A stretch of DNA of 64,000 nucleotides from Gordionus sp. m RMFG-2023 (taxonomy: Eukaryota > Nematomorpha > Gordioida > Chordodea > Parachordodidae). Below the pieces are notes generated by a model. It saw only the letters and a program-made list of their open reading frames with translations, had not been told where the DNA came from and did not search any database. Made by a program: the position numbers and the translations under genes. The stretch spans positions 89,381,561 through 89,445,560 of the forward strand of contig NC_088775.1 of NCBI RefSeq assembly GCF_954871325.1, read 5' to 3'. Shown here piece by piece: positions 26,947 through 39,085 of this stretch; position 1 is the stretch's first letter, and every line of letters starts with the position of its first letter.

Positions 26947-27900
26947 ATCATTGCAATAAATTTTTTTATTAATTTGTCCATAATTAAAGGATCATATAGC
27001 TTTACCTATTTCTTCCCATTTAATTTTAACTTGTGATGTAGCATCTTCTAACAGTTAAATCGCTTTTATATCCACAGGAATGTGTATTGTCTATGTTGTA
27101 GCTGTTGAAAAAAGGAGAAATAAATTTAATATAATACAGAAAATGTCAGTTATTTTCTGACAGGGGAATTAATGTTTCCTTGTGGATGAGAGAAAAACGA
27201 GATAATCGCATGGGTTGTTTTGGAAAAGAACAATAAAAGTTTCTTTGTTTGCGATTTGGAGGTGAAGAAGACATGATATTGGATGAAGACGGGATTGATC
27301 AAGAAGATTTAATATGTTTATGAAATATAATTATTATTAGAAAGGATTATTTTGGATTGATAAGTTATATTTTTGTGAGGGAAGGGTGGAGAGTAAGTGG
27401 CTTTTTTCTATAGTCTAATGTTTTTTTTTGTATGAGATCGTAATAATTATTTTTGTCATTTATTTCACATAATCATTTTATAAATTAAGAAAAAATTTTT
27501 AATGATAAAATTATTAACTTTTCGCTATTTGTAAAACTTTTTAAGAATCATAAATAAAATAAAAAAATTCACGAATTAGAAAAAAATCATTTAGGCCAAT
27601 ATAACTTATATTATTTTTTCCCGTTAAATTTGAGTAATTTTAGAGGTCTAATTTTTTATATTTAGGACATAGCCTTATTTAGATTTTTTTTTTGGCTCAT
27701 AATTTTGGGAAAAAAATAATCTTTTCAAACACTGAACTAAATATTGCACGTTTTCCTAATTAAGACTTTCGTCCCTAATTCTGGAATACGGAACTTTTGT
27801 CGTGTTGTCCAAACGAGAAGTCCAATTAGCATCTCGAGTCTCAAACGTATAAAATTATAGTAATTTTTAATCTTTTTTTTCTAGCGTTTTATTTATTCTT
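26947..27900. other. Intergenic, no gene seen
   Basis: AT-rich; no coding signal or recognised repeat. The same applies to 26263-26890. Confidence 0.35.
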
Positions 27901-27909
27901 TTTGAAGTT

Positions 27910-27986
27910 TTTTCTTTTCTTTTCTTTTCTTTTCTTTCTTTTCTTGCTTTTCTTTTCTTTTCTTTCTTTCTTTCTTTTCTTTCTTG

Positions 27987-28057
<71 letters not shown>

Positions 28058-28060
28058 TCA
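27910..28060. repeat. (TTTTC)n then (TTTC)n microsatellite
   Basis: About 50 bp of TTTTC pentamers grade into about 95 bp of TTTC tetramers, the inverse of the tract at 11.2 kb. Open frames of Phe/Leu/Ser or Lys/Arg/Glu are artefacts. Confidence 0.96.
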
Positions 28061-29710
28061 TTCATTTTAATTTTTTTTAGGAAAAATAAATATGATTTAC
28101 GATTAAATCCGTTTTCGTTGTCGATAAAAGTTTCGAGAAAATAAAACAAAAAAAAGAAGAATATTTTTTTACATAATATTTAAATGAGTGAATGATCCTT
28201 AGGGCTCTCGCCTTTAGCTCGACTTTATATTTTTGTTCTTAATTCTGAATTCTATTTAGAAAACAAAAAAAAAATGCATTAAACATCTTCTTTCCTTCTT
28301 TTTTTTCATTAGAGATTTTGGCATAAGGTGCATAATATCTCTTTAAAAATTATGCTTAAATGCTGTAATAACTTATCATTTTTTTTTAATTCTAGAAAAT
28401 TACTATTCAGATCAGCTGATATTTACAATTTTTTAAAAAAAAAGTAAGATAAGTTCTGGAAAACCATGGTTGTGGACCCGTTGTCTGGTTCAGAAATTTA
28501 AAATTGTTTGGTCAGGCATTTTCCGGCTAAAATATCGAGCTAGCCGTTTATGAAAATCGGCTCAAATCAACAACACTATTCTAAACCTGTGAGAAATTTC
28601 GATAAATATTATAGTATACTCTCTTTGCATAAATAAGGTGCAAATTTTCAATCTCGTGTCACACTTAAACGAGTAATTTGAATAATTCAAATTTTAAACA
28701 ATTTTTTTTTATGAAAATTATAAATAAATATTACAAAATTTGTTTAATGTGTATACACATTTTTGATTTTTATTCTTAATTTTTTTTTCTGCTCTTCGCC
28801 GCCGCCGTTGTAAATAATATAATCAGCGCGCAGGTATAAGCGGATATATACAAATTAAGAGTATCAGAAATCCTTTCAAGTTAGCACTTCTTAAATGGTA
28901 TTAGCTTATTTTACTATATTAATAGTGGTTGTTGAACAGCCCGATTCTTAGAAATCGGTTCGATTAAAATGTAAAGCCTAGAGACTTTGCTCATAGGTGG
29001 CAGAAAAGGTTTGGGCATCTTATTTGACCAAATTTCGAGGCTCAGATAATATTATTTTAGCTATAATAATTAAAAAATCGATCACCAGATATTAACTGTA
29101 AGGGTGTTTATACTAGTTATATTTATAAAAGTCTTTTTCTTTCAAATTATCGGTTTTTTCTAATAACCACTTATTCGTATTCGAATAAAACAAAACATTT
29201 AACTGTTCGGTATTCGTTTCGCTTTCGAATACTAGTTTACGAACATGGTAGACCCCTCCAGTGGCGGGACATCCGATCCTATCCGGTTTGCTACGTCGCC
29301 GGAATACTTTTTTAAATGTGAGTGAAGGAAATTTTTTTTAATCGAAAATTAAACGAGTATTTGAAATAAGGGAAGTAGAATCAAAGGGATATGGGTAAGG
29401 TTTCATGAAAGGCTCGAGAGATATTGGTTTAAACAAAATTTATACCTTTAAATTTTATTGATAACCTGTCAAAACATGACAGGTCATGTTATCCTATAAA
29501 CAGACGAATAGAAATTTAAATAAATCAGCTGGTAGTAACGGTAATTTACTTGAGGTTCATAATCATAACTTTTTATTCTATTAGAATTCGCAAGACATTT
29601 ATTTATTTTTTTAAAAAAAAGAAGACATATAAACCGATTTTTTTTATTTAGCCCTCGAGACCCGAATTTTTACAAAAAAAAAAGTATATAAATTAGCATT
29701 CATTCATAAT
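28061..29710. mobile_element. Intergenic with two hAT MITE family 2 remnants
   Basis: A half copy ends ...TAGCCGTTTATGAAAATCGG...AACAACACTA at about 28583. A second diverged copy spans about 28929-29075 (GTTGAACAGCCCGATTCTTAG...). The rest is AT-rich without genes. Possible regulatory or terminal DNA of the adjacent MULE (29711-31558) is not recognisable. Confidence 0.5.
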
Positions 29711-31558
29711 TTATTGAATAATTAAGGCTTTCTTTATTTTGGGTATTCTTCCTCTCCTTCTTTTCGGTTCCTTTGCATCTAACGGAGGTTCAAACGGAAT
29801 AACGCATAATTTAAATTTCACCGCTACGCCGCAAATATGCCTGCAGGTGTATTCTTTGAAAAATGAGGGGCAAGTACATAGGCTTTTCCTCCAATCGTCA
29901 CAATCGAAGGTGACTTCCCACACCGACGTTTGATCTTTTTGACATTCCTCGAAATCTGACCATCCTAGCGAACCGTCTCTCTCGATATAGGCCGTCAAAA
30001 AGTCGCGATCGAATGTGCCGCTTGCACCAAATTTCTCCGATTCCACGTAATACACCGTTTTCGATGACGATGATATCGGTATGATGCCCTTGTTCGCCCT
30101 CAACCATTCGTAGGTCTGGGTGGATAGGGCTAAATACGCTGGCGGATATTGAGCGAAGATAACTTTAGCGTTTTCGTTAATATGTCGGGGGACGAGGGCG
30201 TTTCTTTCCCTCGACATTCGATGAATGATATCTTTTTGGAGGACGCTTAGAAATTCGTTCAGAGGAAGACGTTCCCTAAAACTGTACAGATCTTTGAGCT
30301 TTTTATTCGTCGATTCCAGTCCGTTATTATTACTGGGGTAGCCAATGGCGTAACCTTCGTACCATCCATTATTTTTCGAAATCCATTCGCCTTCGAAATA
30401 TTCGATGAAATCGCTGATTGCCGCTGAATTTTTGGACGTCCATTTCTGCTTGAATAAATAAAACGCCTTCTCGAATACGCGCGGGGATTTTGTAGTTTGC
30501 AAAAAATGGATATCATTGATGATCTCGGAAGTTATGACCGAATCCTTGATCGATTTCAAGCGGGAGTCCACCATTTTTTTAACATGGGTAAAACACGTGA
30601 TTCGCTTGTCGATTTTATCAAATAATTCTAAAAATCCGTTCGTTATGGCGTCCGACCCATCCGCTATGAGTACCGCGGGATGATAGTCGTGCGAATAAAC
30701 TTTGTGGCACGTCAATTTGATGGACTTGAATACGAAAGCAAAATCGTCTTTCGTTTCCTGTATGGTTATAGCTATTCCGAAAGGGTGAAAGTTTCGAGTT
30801 TTATCCGTGGTTCCAATTATCATGACCGGGAAACCCTGCCACACCAGTTTATGCGTGGCGTCAACTGCTACGTGGTCCGAAATTGTACTTAGATACAGCA
30901 AAGTCTTCGAGGTCACGAATATTTTTACTTGCGGATTATCATTATTCTCGTCGATTTCGTAATGCCCCACGAAACATTCGTCGGGGTCATTTGGCACATT
31001 CGTATGGTCCTTGCACCAATTGCACATCTCACCAAGGCTGATATTGGCCGGAACAAAATTTTTCTTCCTCACGGATGCTAAAAACGAATTTATTTGCATT
31101 TTGGACGGTTGGGAAATTCCTCGATCCGCCAATTTTTTCGCGATCTGGGACGGGGTTTTGCATCCTCCGCGTTCGTACAATTCCTTTATGATATTTTTGG
31201 TGACGGAATCGATGCCGTTTACCTTTTTGACGGTAACGTGTCGGTGTTCCGCGTCGCTCAGGAATAAGGATACCCTGACGCTAGTAGCGTCGTACAATAA
31301 ATATAATCGAGCCGGACAATTCGAACCCCGGATCGCCCTACAGCGGTAATATTTTTTGACACCCTCATCCGTTTGAGTCCTGTTAAAAGTGGACCACCGA
31401 AAATTTTCGTAAGTTTTGACGAGATTCTCCGGGTTCTCCTCGTAGCTTTTGACGAAGGTATAAGTATGGCCCTTTCCCCTGTGGATTGATTCCTCATTAT
31501 TTATCTCCCGATCCTCTGCCGCCTCCGTGTCGGAATCGTAAGGGAGTGGAACGGACAT
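29711..31558 (-). CDS. MULE transposase with FLYWCH-like and SWIM zinc fingers, single exon, intact
   Basis: A 615-residue uninterrupted frame. Residues about 65-107 form a FLYWCH-like finger (YYRCRAIRGSNCPARL...AEHRH). The MULE core has candidate acids D233 (VAVDATHKLVW), D300 (IADGSDA) and E415 (NNNGLESTNKKLK). Near the C-terminus is a SWIM finger C561-x-C563...C572-x-H574 (CTCPSFFKEYTCRH), as in FAR1/MuDR-type and some insect MULE proteins, followed by a basic tail KEPKRRRGRIPKIKK that could be a nuclear signal. Base composition is distinctly richer in G+C than the flanks. It is unrelated in sequence to the Foldback transposase. No TIRs or target duplication were recognised, so it may be a recent MULE insertion or a host gene derived from one. 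Confidence 0.88.
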   Translation of the reverse strand: MSVPLPYDSDTEAAEDREINNEESIHRGKGHTYTFVKSYEENPENLVKTYENFRWSTFNRTQTDEGVKKYYRCRAIRGSNCPARLYLLYDATSVRVSLFLSDAEHRHVTVKKVNGIDSVTKNIIKELYERGGCKTPSQIAKKLADRGISQPSKMQINSFLASVRKKNFVPANISLGEMCNWCKDHTNVPNDPDECFVGHYEIDENNDNPQVKIFVTSKTLLYLSTISDHVAVDATHKLVWQGFPVMIIGTTDKTRNFHPFGIAITIQETKDDFAFVFKSIKLTCHKVYSHDYHPAVLIADGSDAITNGFLELFDKIDKRITCFTHVKKMVDSRLKSIKDSVITSEIINDIHFLQTTKSPRVFEKAFYLFKQKWTSKNSAAISDFIEYFEGEWISKNNGWYEGYAIGYPSNNNGLESTNKKLKDLYSFRERLPLNEFLSVLQKDIIHRMSRERNALVPRHINENAKVIFAQYPPAYLALSTQTYEWLRANKGIIPISSSSKTVYYVESEKFGASGTFDRDFLTAYIERDGSLGWSDFEECQKDQTSVWEVTFDCDDWRKSLCTCPSFFKEYTCRHICGVAVKFKLCVIPFEPPLDAKEPKRRRGRIPKIKKALIIQ

Positions 31559-32097
31559 ATCAAGAAAATGACTTCCTCTTTTGTTAAATTTTTTAAAGTC
31601 TATTAATTTTTGATTTATTTTTTAAAGATAAAAAATTGTAAAAAAATTTGTGTCTTATTTTTTAAATAAAATTTGTTAACATAATTGTCTAAAAATTGTT
31701 GTTAAATTTTATAAAAAATGTATTTTATTTGTAGAAATTATTTGTTTATTGTAGTTTTTATTTTATGTTAAGTATATATTATTTATTATTATTATTTATT
31801 ATTATAACCATATTTGATATTATTATTTTTAAGTTTTTTACACATTTTTTTATAGCAGCTTTATTTATTTATTTTTATTAAATATTATAATCAATAAAAA
31901 AATAAAATAAAATAGACTAAAATAATATAATATGAACTTTCAAATGTGTAATTTGAAAACAAACATGAAATAATTTATACATTTTTAAAAAAAACACTCG
32001 AATAACAAAATAATAACAAAATCTATACAATAAAAAGTGAATTATTTATCAATATACATTATTACAATACAGTAAAGTGTGTGTGTGTGATTTGAAA
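31559..32097. other. AT-rich upstream region of the MULE gene
   Basis: Nearly pure A/T with ATTATTATT runs and a (GT)n near 32080. No gene. Confidence 0.35.
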
Positions 32098-32397
32098 TGA
32101 CATATAATAATACCTAGACTGACGATTCATTCATTGAAATGCATTTATAAGGGTCGTTAAAAGCAAATCAGCTGTACCCGCCATTTTGGTAACCCTCATG
32201 ATAATTATTCTCAAGTTACCATATATTTTCTAATTTTTTTAAAATTAAAACAACAAATATATATTATCCTAATTTTGTGATCCAGATTGATGTTATTTTA
32301 ATTAATGATTACTGTAACCAATATGGCGTCCCCAACTGATTTTCGTTGATGTACACTTTTAATAAATGAATCGTCAGTCTAGGTATTATGTATGTCA
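32098..32397. mobile_element. MITE family 1, complete copy
   Basis: Terminal inverted repeats TGACATATAATAATACCTAG and CTAGGTATTATGTATGTCA extend into CTGACGATTCATTCATT and its inverse. Sub-terminal inverted blocks are AAATCAGCTGTACCCGCCAT (32165) and CAATATGGCGTCCCCAACTG (32320). About 300 bp, non-coding. Confidence 0.88.
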
Positions 32398-32507
32398 TTG
32401 ATGATTTGATATGAAACTGCTGTAATTATCGTAAATTTAAAAAAAATAATTAAATTACGGCATGTTAAACAATTTTTTTTTAGGATAGTTTTACAATAAA
32501 TCATATT

Positions 32508-32830
32508 TATGACATTGACATATAATAATACCTAGACTTGAGGATGCATTCATAATGCATTTTGGAAGCTTCGTTGAAATGCGAATCAGCTGGAGCCGGC
32601 ATTTTGGTAACTCGTATAGTAATTATTCTCATGTTAAAAAACTACTATTAAATTGATAATTTGCTTCCTTTTAATCTCGATGATGAGTTGCAATAAAGCT
32701 TGTGTCCGTCATTGTAAAAAATTGGCCTCTCGTTTTAAATTTTTTTTATTAATGATATGGGTAACCAAAATGGCGTCCCCAGCTGTTTTCATTGATGTAC
32801 ACACACAACCTTTATACAACAAAATAAAGC
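32508..32830. mobile_element. MITE family 1, second adjacent copy, right end lost
   Basis: Starts ATTGACATATAATAATACC and carries GCGAATCAGCTGGAGCCGGC and AAAATGGCGTCCCCAGCTG. The right terminus after GATGTACAC is replaced by unrelated DNA. About 110 bp from the preceding copy. Confidence 0.85.
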
Positions 32831-33227
32831 AAGTTTTGCAATTGTAACTAATAAAAATTTCCCTCTTTTCTTTAAAACGAAAAATTTTACACATTTTGAA
32901 ACGTTAAAGAGTGAATTTTGTCTAATAAATATTTAACATAAATTATGATTTTAAAATCGCATCAATTTAGTCATTTTTTTTTGTATTAATTAATCTAATT
33001 CATATTCCGATCTGTAGCATTCTCATTTTTTTAAAAAAAATGACGAAAAGGCAACGGTCTTTCTTATCTCTCCTAACGCGGTAAAATCAGCAGGTGTGAG
33101 CAGTATACATTTGTGCACAGGATGACATATCAAACCACAAGGGAAACCGAAATGAACCCTATAAATTTCTGAACTCAACCAATTTATCTAAAAAATGGAG
33201 AGAACCTAACGGTCATAAGATCCTTAG

Positions 33228-33495
33228 TGGTGTTGTTAAAAACCCCAATTCAGGTCTATTTTAAAAAATGGTCAGATTAGTAACTAAATTAACATTATGT
33301 ATGCCCTAAAGATTTTGAACATATCTGGCAGAAATGCATGGAACACCTATTTGCCAAATCTCGATATAAGATTATTAGAAAGAAAGAAAGAAAGAAAAGA
33401 AAGAAAGAAAGAAAGAGAGTAGAAAGGAAGAACTAAAATCTAAATCAAACCGTTTTAAAAAATCGACCCAAATCTTTTAGCAACAATAACCCTTA
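33228..33495. mobile_element. hAT MITE family 2 variant carrying a GAAA tract
   Basis: Starts agtggtgttgttaaaaacccc and ends AATCTTTTAGCAACAATAACCC. A (GAAA)n tract of about 50 bp (33374-33420) lies where other copies have their centre. Diverged. Confidence 0.55.
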
Positions 33496-33742
33496 GAGAT
33501 CAGGTTCATCAAGTTTTTTTTAATTTACTTTTAAATGATTGCCAATAATTTGAAATATTTATATACATTTAATATGGGGTTAACAATATGTTCCCCCACT
33601 ATTTGGGCAAAATTTGAAATATGACGGCTGTCTATTATTAAAGAGAATATATTTGTTTTATTCTGAGGTCCTAGGCTATCTTCTGTCAGACCATTCGCCA
33701 CCCCTATGGCGTTACTTAGCTGATGGGACAGTTCGCAGTGGG

Positions 33743-33947
33743 TGTTGTTAAAAAGCCCGATTCGGTTCGATTTTTTTAAAAAAATGGCCCGATTAAGATT
33801 TTGACCAAACTAATATTATATTATGCCTGGAGATTTCTCTCACAGATGGCAAAAAAATCCCGTCTATCATTTCCGATCTCAATGCAATCAAGCCACGGGG
33901 CTTTAACCTTAAAAAAATATAATAATGAATTTTATATGCCTAACAAT
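33743..33947. mobile_element. hAT MITE family 2 variant
   Basis: TGTTGTTAAAAAGCCCGATTC...AAAAATGGCCCGATTAAG, the same sub-variant as at 5714 and 28935. Lies directly left of a full copy. Confidence 0.55.
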
Positions 33948-34173
33948 TAGTGTTGTTAAACGGCACTACTTGAGTCGATTTTTAAAAAGGGCTAACTCAA
34001 TATTTTATCCAGAAAAATATTAAGCAAGTCCTGAAGATTTTTGGTTCATAGAAGGCACAAAGGTCTAGCCATATATTTGTGCATTTTTGAGGTTTAGGCG
34101 GTATTTTTCTGGGTAAAGTATTGAGTAGGCCGTTTTTAAAAATCGGTTCAAAACGAGCCGTTTAACAACACTA
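33948..34173. mobile_element. hAT MITE family 2, full-length copy
   Basis: TAGTGTTGTTAAACGGC at the left, GCCGTTTAACAACACTA at the right, and mirrored internal arms (CAGAAAAATATTAAGCAAG left, TTTTTCTGGGTAAAGTATTGAG right). Flanks ctaacaat and ctattaac no longer match well. Confidence 0.85.
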
Positions 34174-35590
34174 CTATTAACTCATATTCCAATACCTGTA
34201 AACATTTCAATAATCGGGAAATATAGTTTCATTCGTCGTTTCACTAATCGGGGGCAAATAAGCAATGTCCAAATTTACAGAGGAATTCTTAAACAAATTC
34301 CACCGATTTCAAAAAAAACCCTAAATTTTTTTTTACCTTATTATTCATGTTTTTTTTTTCACATTAAAAATCATCTGTCCCCAGAAAAAATGAAGCGTGC
34401 CTTTCGTTCTTCTTTTCTATTCCAATTTTTCAAGACATGCTATTAGAGCTAGAACTTAAAATTAAAAAAAATCCTTTGATTCAAAACTCAAATTTTGACC
34501 ATCTCCAATAAAATTGGGGCTTATAAGATTTCTCTTGTCCCCTGCTCTACTGAGCAAGTAGCGATATTCCAAAAGTCAAGCTAATTATCGAACCACGGAG
34601 CTCTATCTAACGCTGCCTCTAAACCTATGAAAAGATAAAAGTTCTTAAAAACTTCCTATCATTTATCTTCCCGACATTTATGGAAATTTCCCAACATTCC
34701 TTCAAATTCCTCCTCGAGGGAAGTTTTGAAAGGTTCTTCCTTAGATTTTTGCCGGGGCGGACAAATAATTTTAACTTTTTTGACCGAGCTTTTTCGGGAT
34801 AAATAATAAATTAGTTTGGCATCTGGACCCCTACCGGACAATATTTTATTTAAATAAAAAAATTACGGGCCGGGCTTGAATGAACCGATTCAGATCAGTA
34901 ATTACTCCTAATTTCGGGTTACCCCCAGGAAGGATATATTTACGTCGACGGATATCAATTGAGATCTGCATGCGGCTAACGGCTAAAACTCTATATTTAA
35001 GCCAGAAAAAAAATTTCTTATAATCCTCCAGGTTTGGCTAATAGATGTCTAGACTTTTGAATACCATCTATGAGAAAAATCTTCAGGATTGCGTAATATT
35101 TTTATGGATAAATTACTGTTAGGCGTTTTTAAAAATCGGCTCAAAATGAGCCATTTAACAACACTATGCGACACTATCTATCAATTCATCAGCCAGATGA
35201 GCACCCTTTAGCGTTTTTTTTTATATAAGTTAGCGTCAATGTGTTTTTTTTTTCTGGCAACTTATAATAAAATCATTTTTCGAGCGCGTTTTTTTTAAAT
35301 TTAAAAATCGGATTTTACCGGAAATGCCTTCTATCATGTTTGGAATACCTATCTTACGAATTGTAGACAATTTTGCTATTAACTTTTGAGTCATCAATAA
35401 TTTATATAAAAAAAAATATATGGAAAATCTAATATAGATTATATTAAATTTAAAAGTTCATGGAAAAATTGTCTGAAATTCATAGGGTAGGTATTCCAAA
35501 CATGGCGGCATACATTTCCGGTAAAATCAGATTTTTAAATTTTTAAAAATGGCCTCAAAAGTTGATTTAAAGTTGAAAAAATAATACATT
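34174..35590. other. Intergenic with MITE family 2 copy near 34975-35165
   Basis: A degraded family 2 copy ends GAGCCATTTAACAACACTA at 35165. Near 35330-35520 a 60-bp segment (TTTGGAATACCTATCTTACG and ATTTTACCGGAAATG) recurs in inverse as CATAGGGTAGGTATTCCAAAC...TTTCCGGTAAAATC, another MITE-like inverted repeat of about 240 bp (35280-35560). A 60-residue open frame at 34659-34841 (minus) has no recognisable match. Confidence 0.5.
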
Positions 35591-35598
35591 GCCGGAAC

Positions 35599-37153
35599 CA
35601 GAGTTGTTAAACGGTACTTTTAAAAATAGCGCGTTACCGCTACCGCTATTTGTTAAAAAAAAGTAGTGCGCTACCGCTATCGCTATTTGTCAAAAAAAGT
35701 AGCTCGCTATTAGCTACTTTTTAAACTACTTTTTATAAAATAAATTTACGAACAGATTTTTTATTTTTTGCTTATAATGTTATTGTACACAGTAAATATA
35801 TAAAAATCAACATTTATGAATATTAAAATATAGTTAGTTTTGATTATAAAAAAAAAATTTAGGTAATAAAAATAAATATTTATGGTAATTTGTTGCATTT
35901 TAATAATAAAATCATTTCAATATTATCATCCCCAAGTCTAGAGCTTTGCCTTATTAAATAATCTCTCGACACTAGCACTTGAGGGTAAGGGCGTATTTAA
36001 TCTTATATACATATTTTTAATGTAAGATAGATTATCAATAATTTTATTTGCAAGTACATCGTATGTCTGGCATCCTATTATCCTTTTGAGGGCTAATGCC
36101 ACAGATCTTCTTTTTAAAGTTCTAGGTCTAGCCAATGGCCTGTGATTCCCAAATAAGCTCAAAAATATTTAATCAGATCAATTTATAAATATAAATAAAT
36201 TTTTACCTTTTGTTATGTGTTCAACTATCTCCCGTGGTACATATATATGATATCTCTGATAACTCTACTATTAGAGCATCTTTCATCATTTAAAAGTTAT
36301 CTGCTATTTTATTCATTAGTGTCTGGCGGCATAAAATTGTTGTACCAGGTGATAGAGTTTTAATTATCATGGTAAATGATGGATTATCAACTAAGTACAT
36401 TGGCTGAACTGTATAAATTATAAAATCAACAATAACTTTATCAGCCAATTTCTGAGAAATATTGTCATTTGCATTATTAATTAATTTGTTTTGAATTGAA
36501 TTAGTCTTCTTAGATGTAGAGTCGCCTATACCAAAATTATTTAGATGTTTCTCGATTTCCTTAAAACTCATGAATAGTCTTATAAAATAAATATTATTAG
36601 AATGTAAAAATGACAATTTACCTTTAGGTGTTTCTTGAGGTTATAGCTACTGGATTGATTTGAGGAAATATTTTTTTTTACATTTTAAATAAATAAATTT
36701 GAAACCAGTTTTGGCTATATATTTATTTTAAAAAATTTTCAAATCTAGGGAATGGGAAATTTGTATTATAGCTACTAAGAACATTTTCTTTCCTGGTATC
36801 TTCCATTACATTCATTGTCTGAATCACTTTCAACGATTTGGATATCCATAGGCGATGACATTTTAAATTATTAACACGTGATTTAGGTTTATAATACAAA
36901 TGAAATATAAATTACAAATTGAAATTATATTTTAATTTCAAAATTAAACAATAAATCATAAAAATTATAATTAATTATGAAATTATATTTTAATTTTCAT
37001 GTTTACACTTACCTTCATTATATTTTTTAAAAGTAGCGGCTACTTAGCTACTTTCAAAAAAAGTAGCGCGCTAAAAAATTAAATAATTACAAAAAAGTAG
37101 CCGCTATTAGCTATAGCTACCAAAAAAGTTAGCGCGCTACTTTAACAACTCTG
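35599..37153 (-). mobile_element. hAT transposon, 1555 bp, 8-bp TSD, internally reduced
   Basis: Ends CAGAGTTGTTAAACGG and TAGCGCGCTACTTTAACAACTCTG (inverted over the outer 13 bp) with the perfect 8-bp duplication GCCGGAAC at 35591-35598 and 37154-37161. Sub-terminal regions are dense in GTAGC/GCTAC words in both orientations. Transposase remnants lie inside on the minus strand. Confidence 0.93.
35938..36616 (-). pseudogene. hAT transposase remnants
   Basis: 36616-36290 holds LADKVIVDFIIYTVQPMYLVDNPSFTMIIKTLSPGTTILCRQTLM, the ZBED-like hAT segment before the catalytic domain. 36162-35938 holds RRSVALALKRII...LNTPLPSSASVERLFNKAKL, the C-terminal dimerisation segment. The whole catalytic middle is missing, so this is a deletion derivative. 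Confidence 0.85.
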
Positions 37154-37161
37154 GCCGGAAC

Positions 37162-38330
37162 AAAACACATTAACGCTAATATATATATATTTTTTAAAAA
37201 AAAATTTGTTTTTTAAAATGTTTTTTATTTTTTGACGGACGACAAGAAAATCTACCTAATTTTTTTTAATTATATAGTAAGCTTCGAAAGCACTCCCCAC
37301 ATCAGGTAGCTAGAATCATCAAATGTAATTCTAATATTTTATCCAACAGAATTCTCAACAAAATAAAGTGAGGAAAGTTATTTAGTACCTTTAAAAAAGA
37401 TAAGGGCAATGGCTTTGAGAGCCTCGAGACAAATTTATTTTCAAGATCTAATTTATCCGTCTCTCATCTCAAGTTCTTACAGTGTAACAATTTTTTGGCT
37501 ACTGGATCCTACATTTGAGGCGTATCGATTTTCGCCCAACCAATGCTATTTGAAGTAAAACTAATCCCGTTAAATCCAACCCAACAAAAACTTGAGCCCA
37601 ATTGCCCATAGGTATTCTCTTCAGGAAATTGGTATTAAAATTGATTCCGGCTCTAATTCACGAGAAAGGCTCCAAAAGTATCATTTCGACTCAGCTAGGG
37701 GGAGAGTATAGCAAGTGGCTGCGAATAGGTCTATCATGGTGGTACCCTCATATTTCTTCAAAGAAAACCCATAAAAAACACCTTATTATTAATTGATTTT
37801 AACAATGCTTTTAAAACCATAATATGGTCTATTTTCATAAAATCCTTTGTTGCAAGCTTTCCGTCATTCATTTGGCCAATTCCTACGCTAGTCCTTCTCA
37901 CAATACGAAAGAATATAAACTGTCATCATCAAAAAGTAATTCAAACAATTATATTTTATTTTGGGATTGTCAAATTTAGTAAACAAAATTAAAAGTATCT
38001 GTCAGCTAGATCTTTAACAGTGGTTCACAGATGACCGAATCGTGAGCGGTAGTGTCGAAGAGATCGCTAATGTCAAAGAAATTTTTCTAATGGATAAGCC
38101 AGAGATATAGACCTTAACTCAAAAATGACAAAATAGAATTTTGTTATCTTACCTCTTAATCCCTACCCAACTGTTAAGCCTTAAGTGATGAAAGTATTGA
38201 TTTTATTAAATAAATATAAATAGAATTATATGTAAAAATTTATTATCTACGAGTTTACAAACTTAATATTAAAGGTATTTTTACATATCGTATTATTATA
38301 GTTTTCGGTCAACGCTTCGGGTTCAGACGG
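37162..38330. other. Intergenic, no gene seen
   Basis: Mixed composition, slightly richer in C/G at 37400-37800, but no convincing exon. The 64-residue frame at 37602-37796 has no family resemblance. Confidence 0.3.
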
Positions 38331-38335
38331 CTCCA

Positions 38336-38857
<522 letters not shown>

Positions 38858-39085
38858 CTAATTTTGATTAGTTAAAAAATTAGTTACCTATATTCAGATC
38901 AACTGGATTCTATTTATTTTGTCTGCCTAACCATAACTAAACCCATTTGGTTGACAAAATAATTAGATTTTTCTCTATGTTTCTAAAATCGATCTGAAAT
39001 GCTGCATGACTCTGTTTGTAGAGCAGTCATAACCCTGTCCATTTGACCTCAACTATTTATAAATATGAGTTTAAGATCTACAATG

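Noticed and set aside
34659-34841. 60-residue open frame (SGRGPDAKLIYYLSRKSSVKKVKIICPP...)
   Set aside because: Composition is protein-like but there is no ATG, no clear splice partners and no recognisable family. It remains a weak exon candidate.
37602-37796. 64-residue open frame
   Set aside because: No family resemblance and no splice context; likely chance in a less AT-rich patch.
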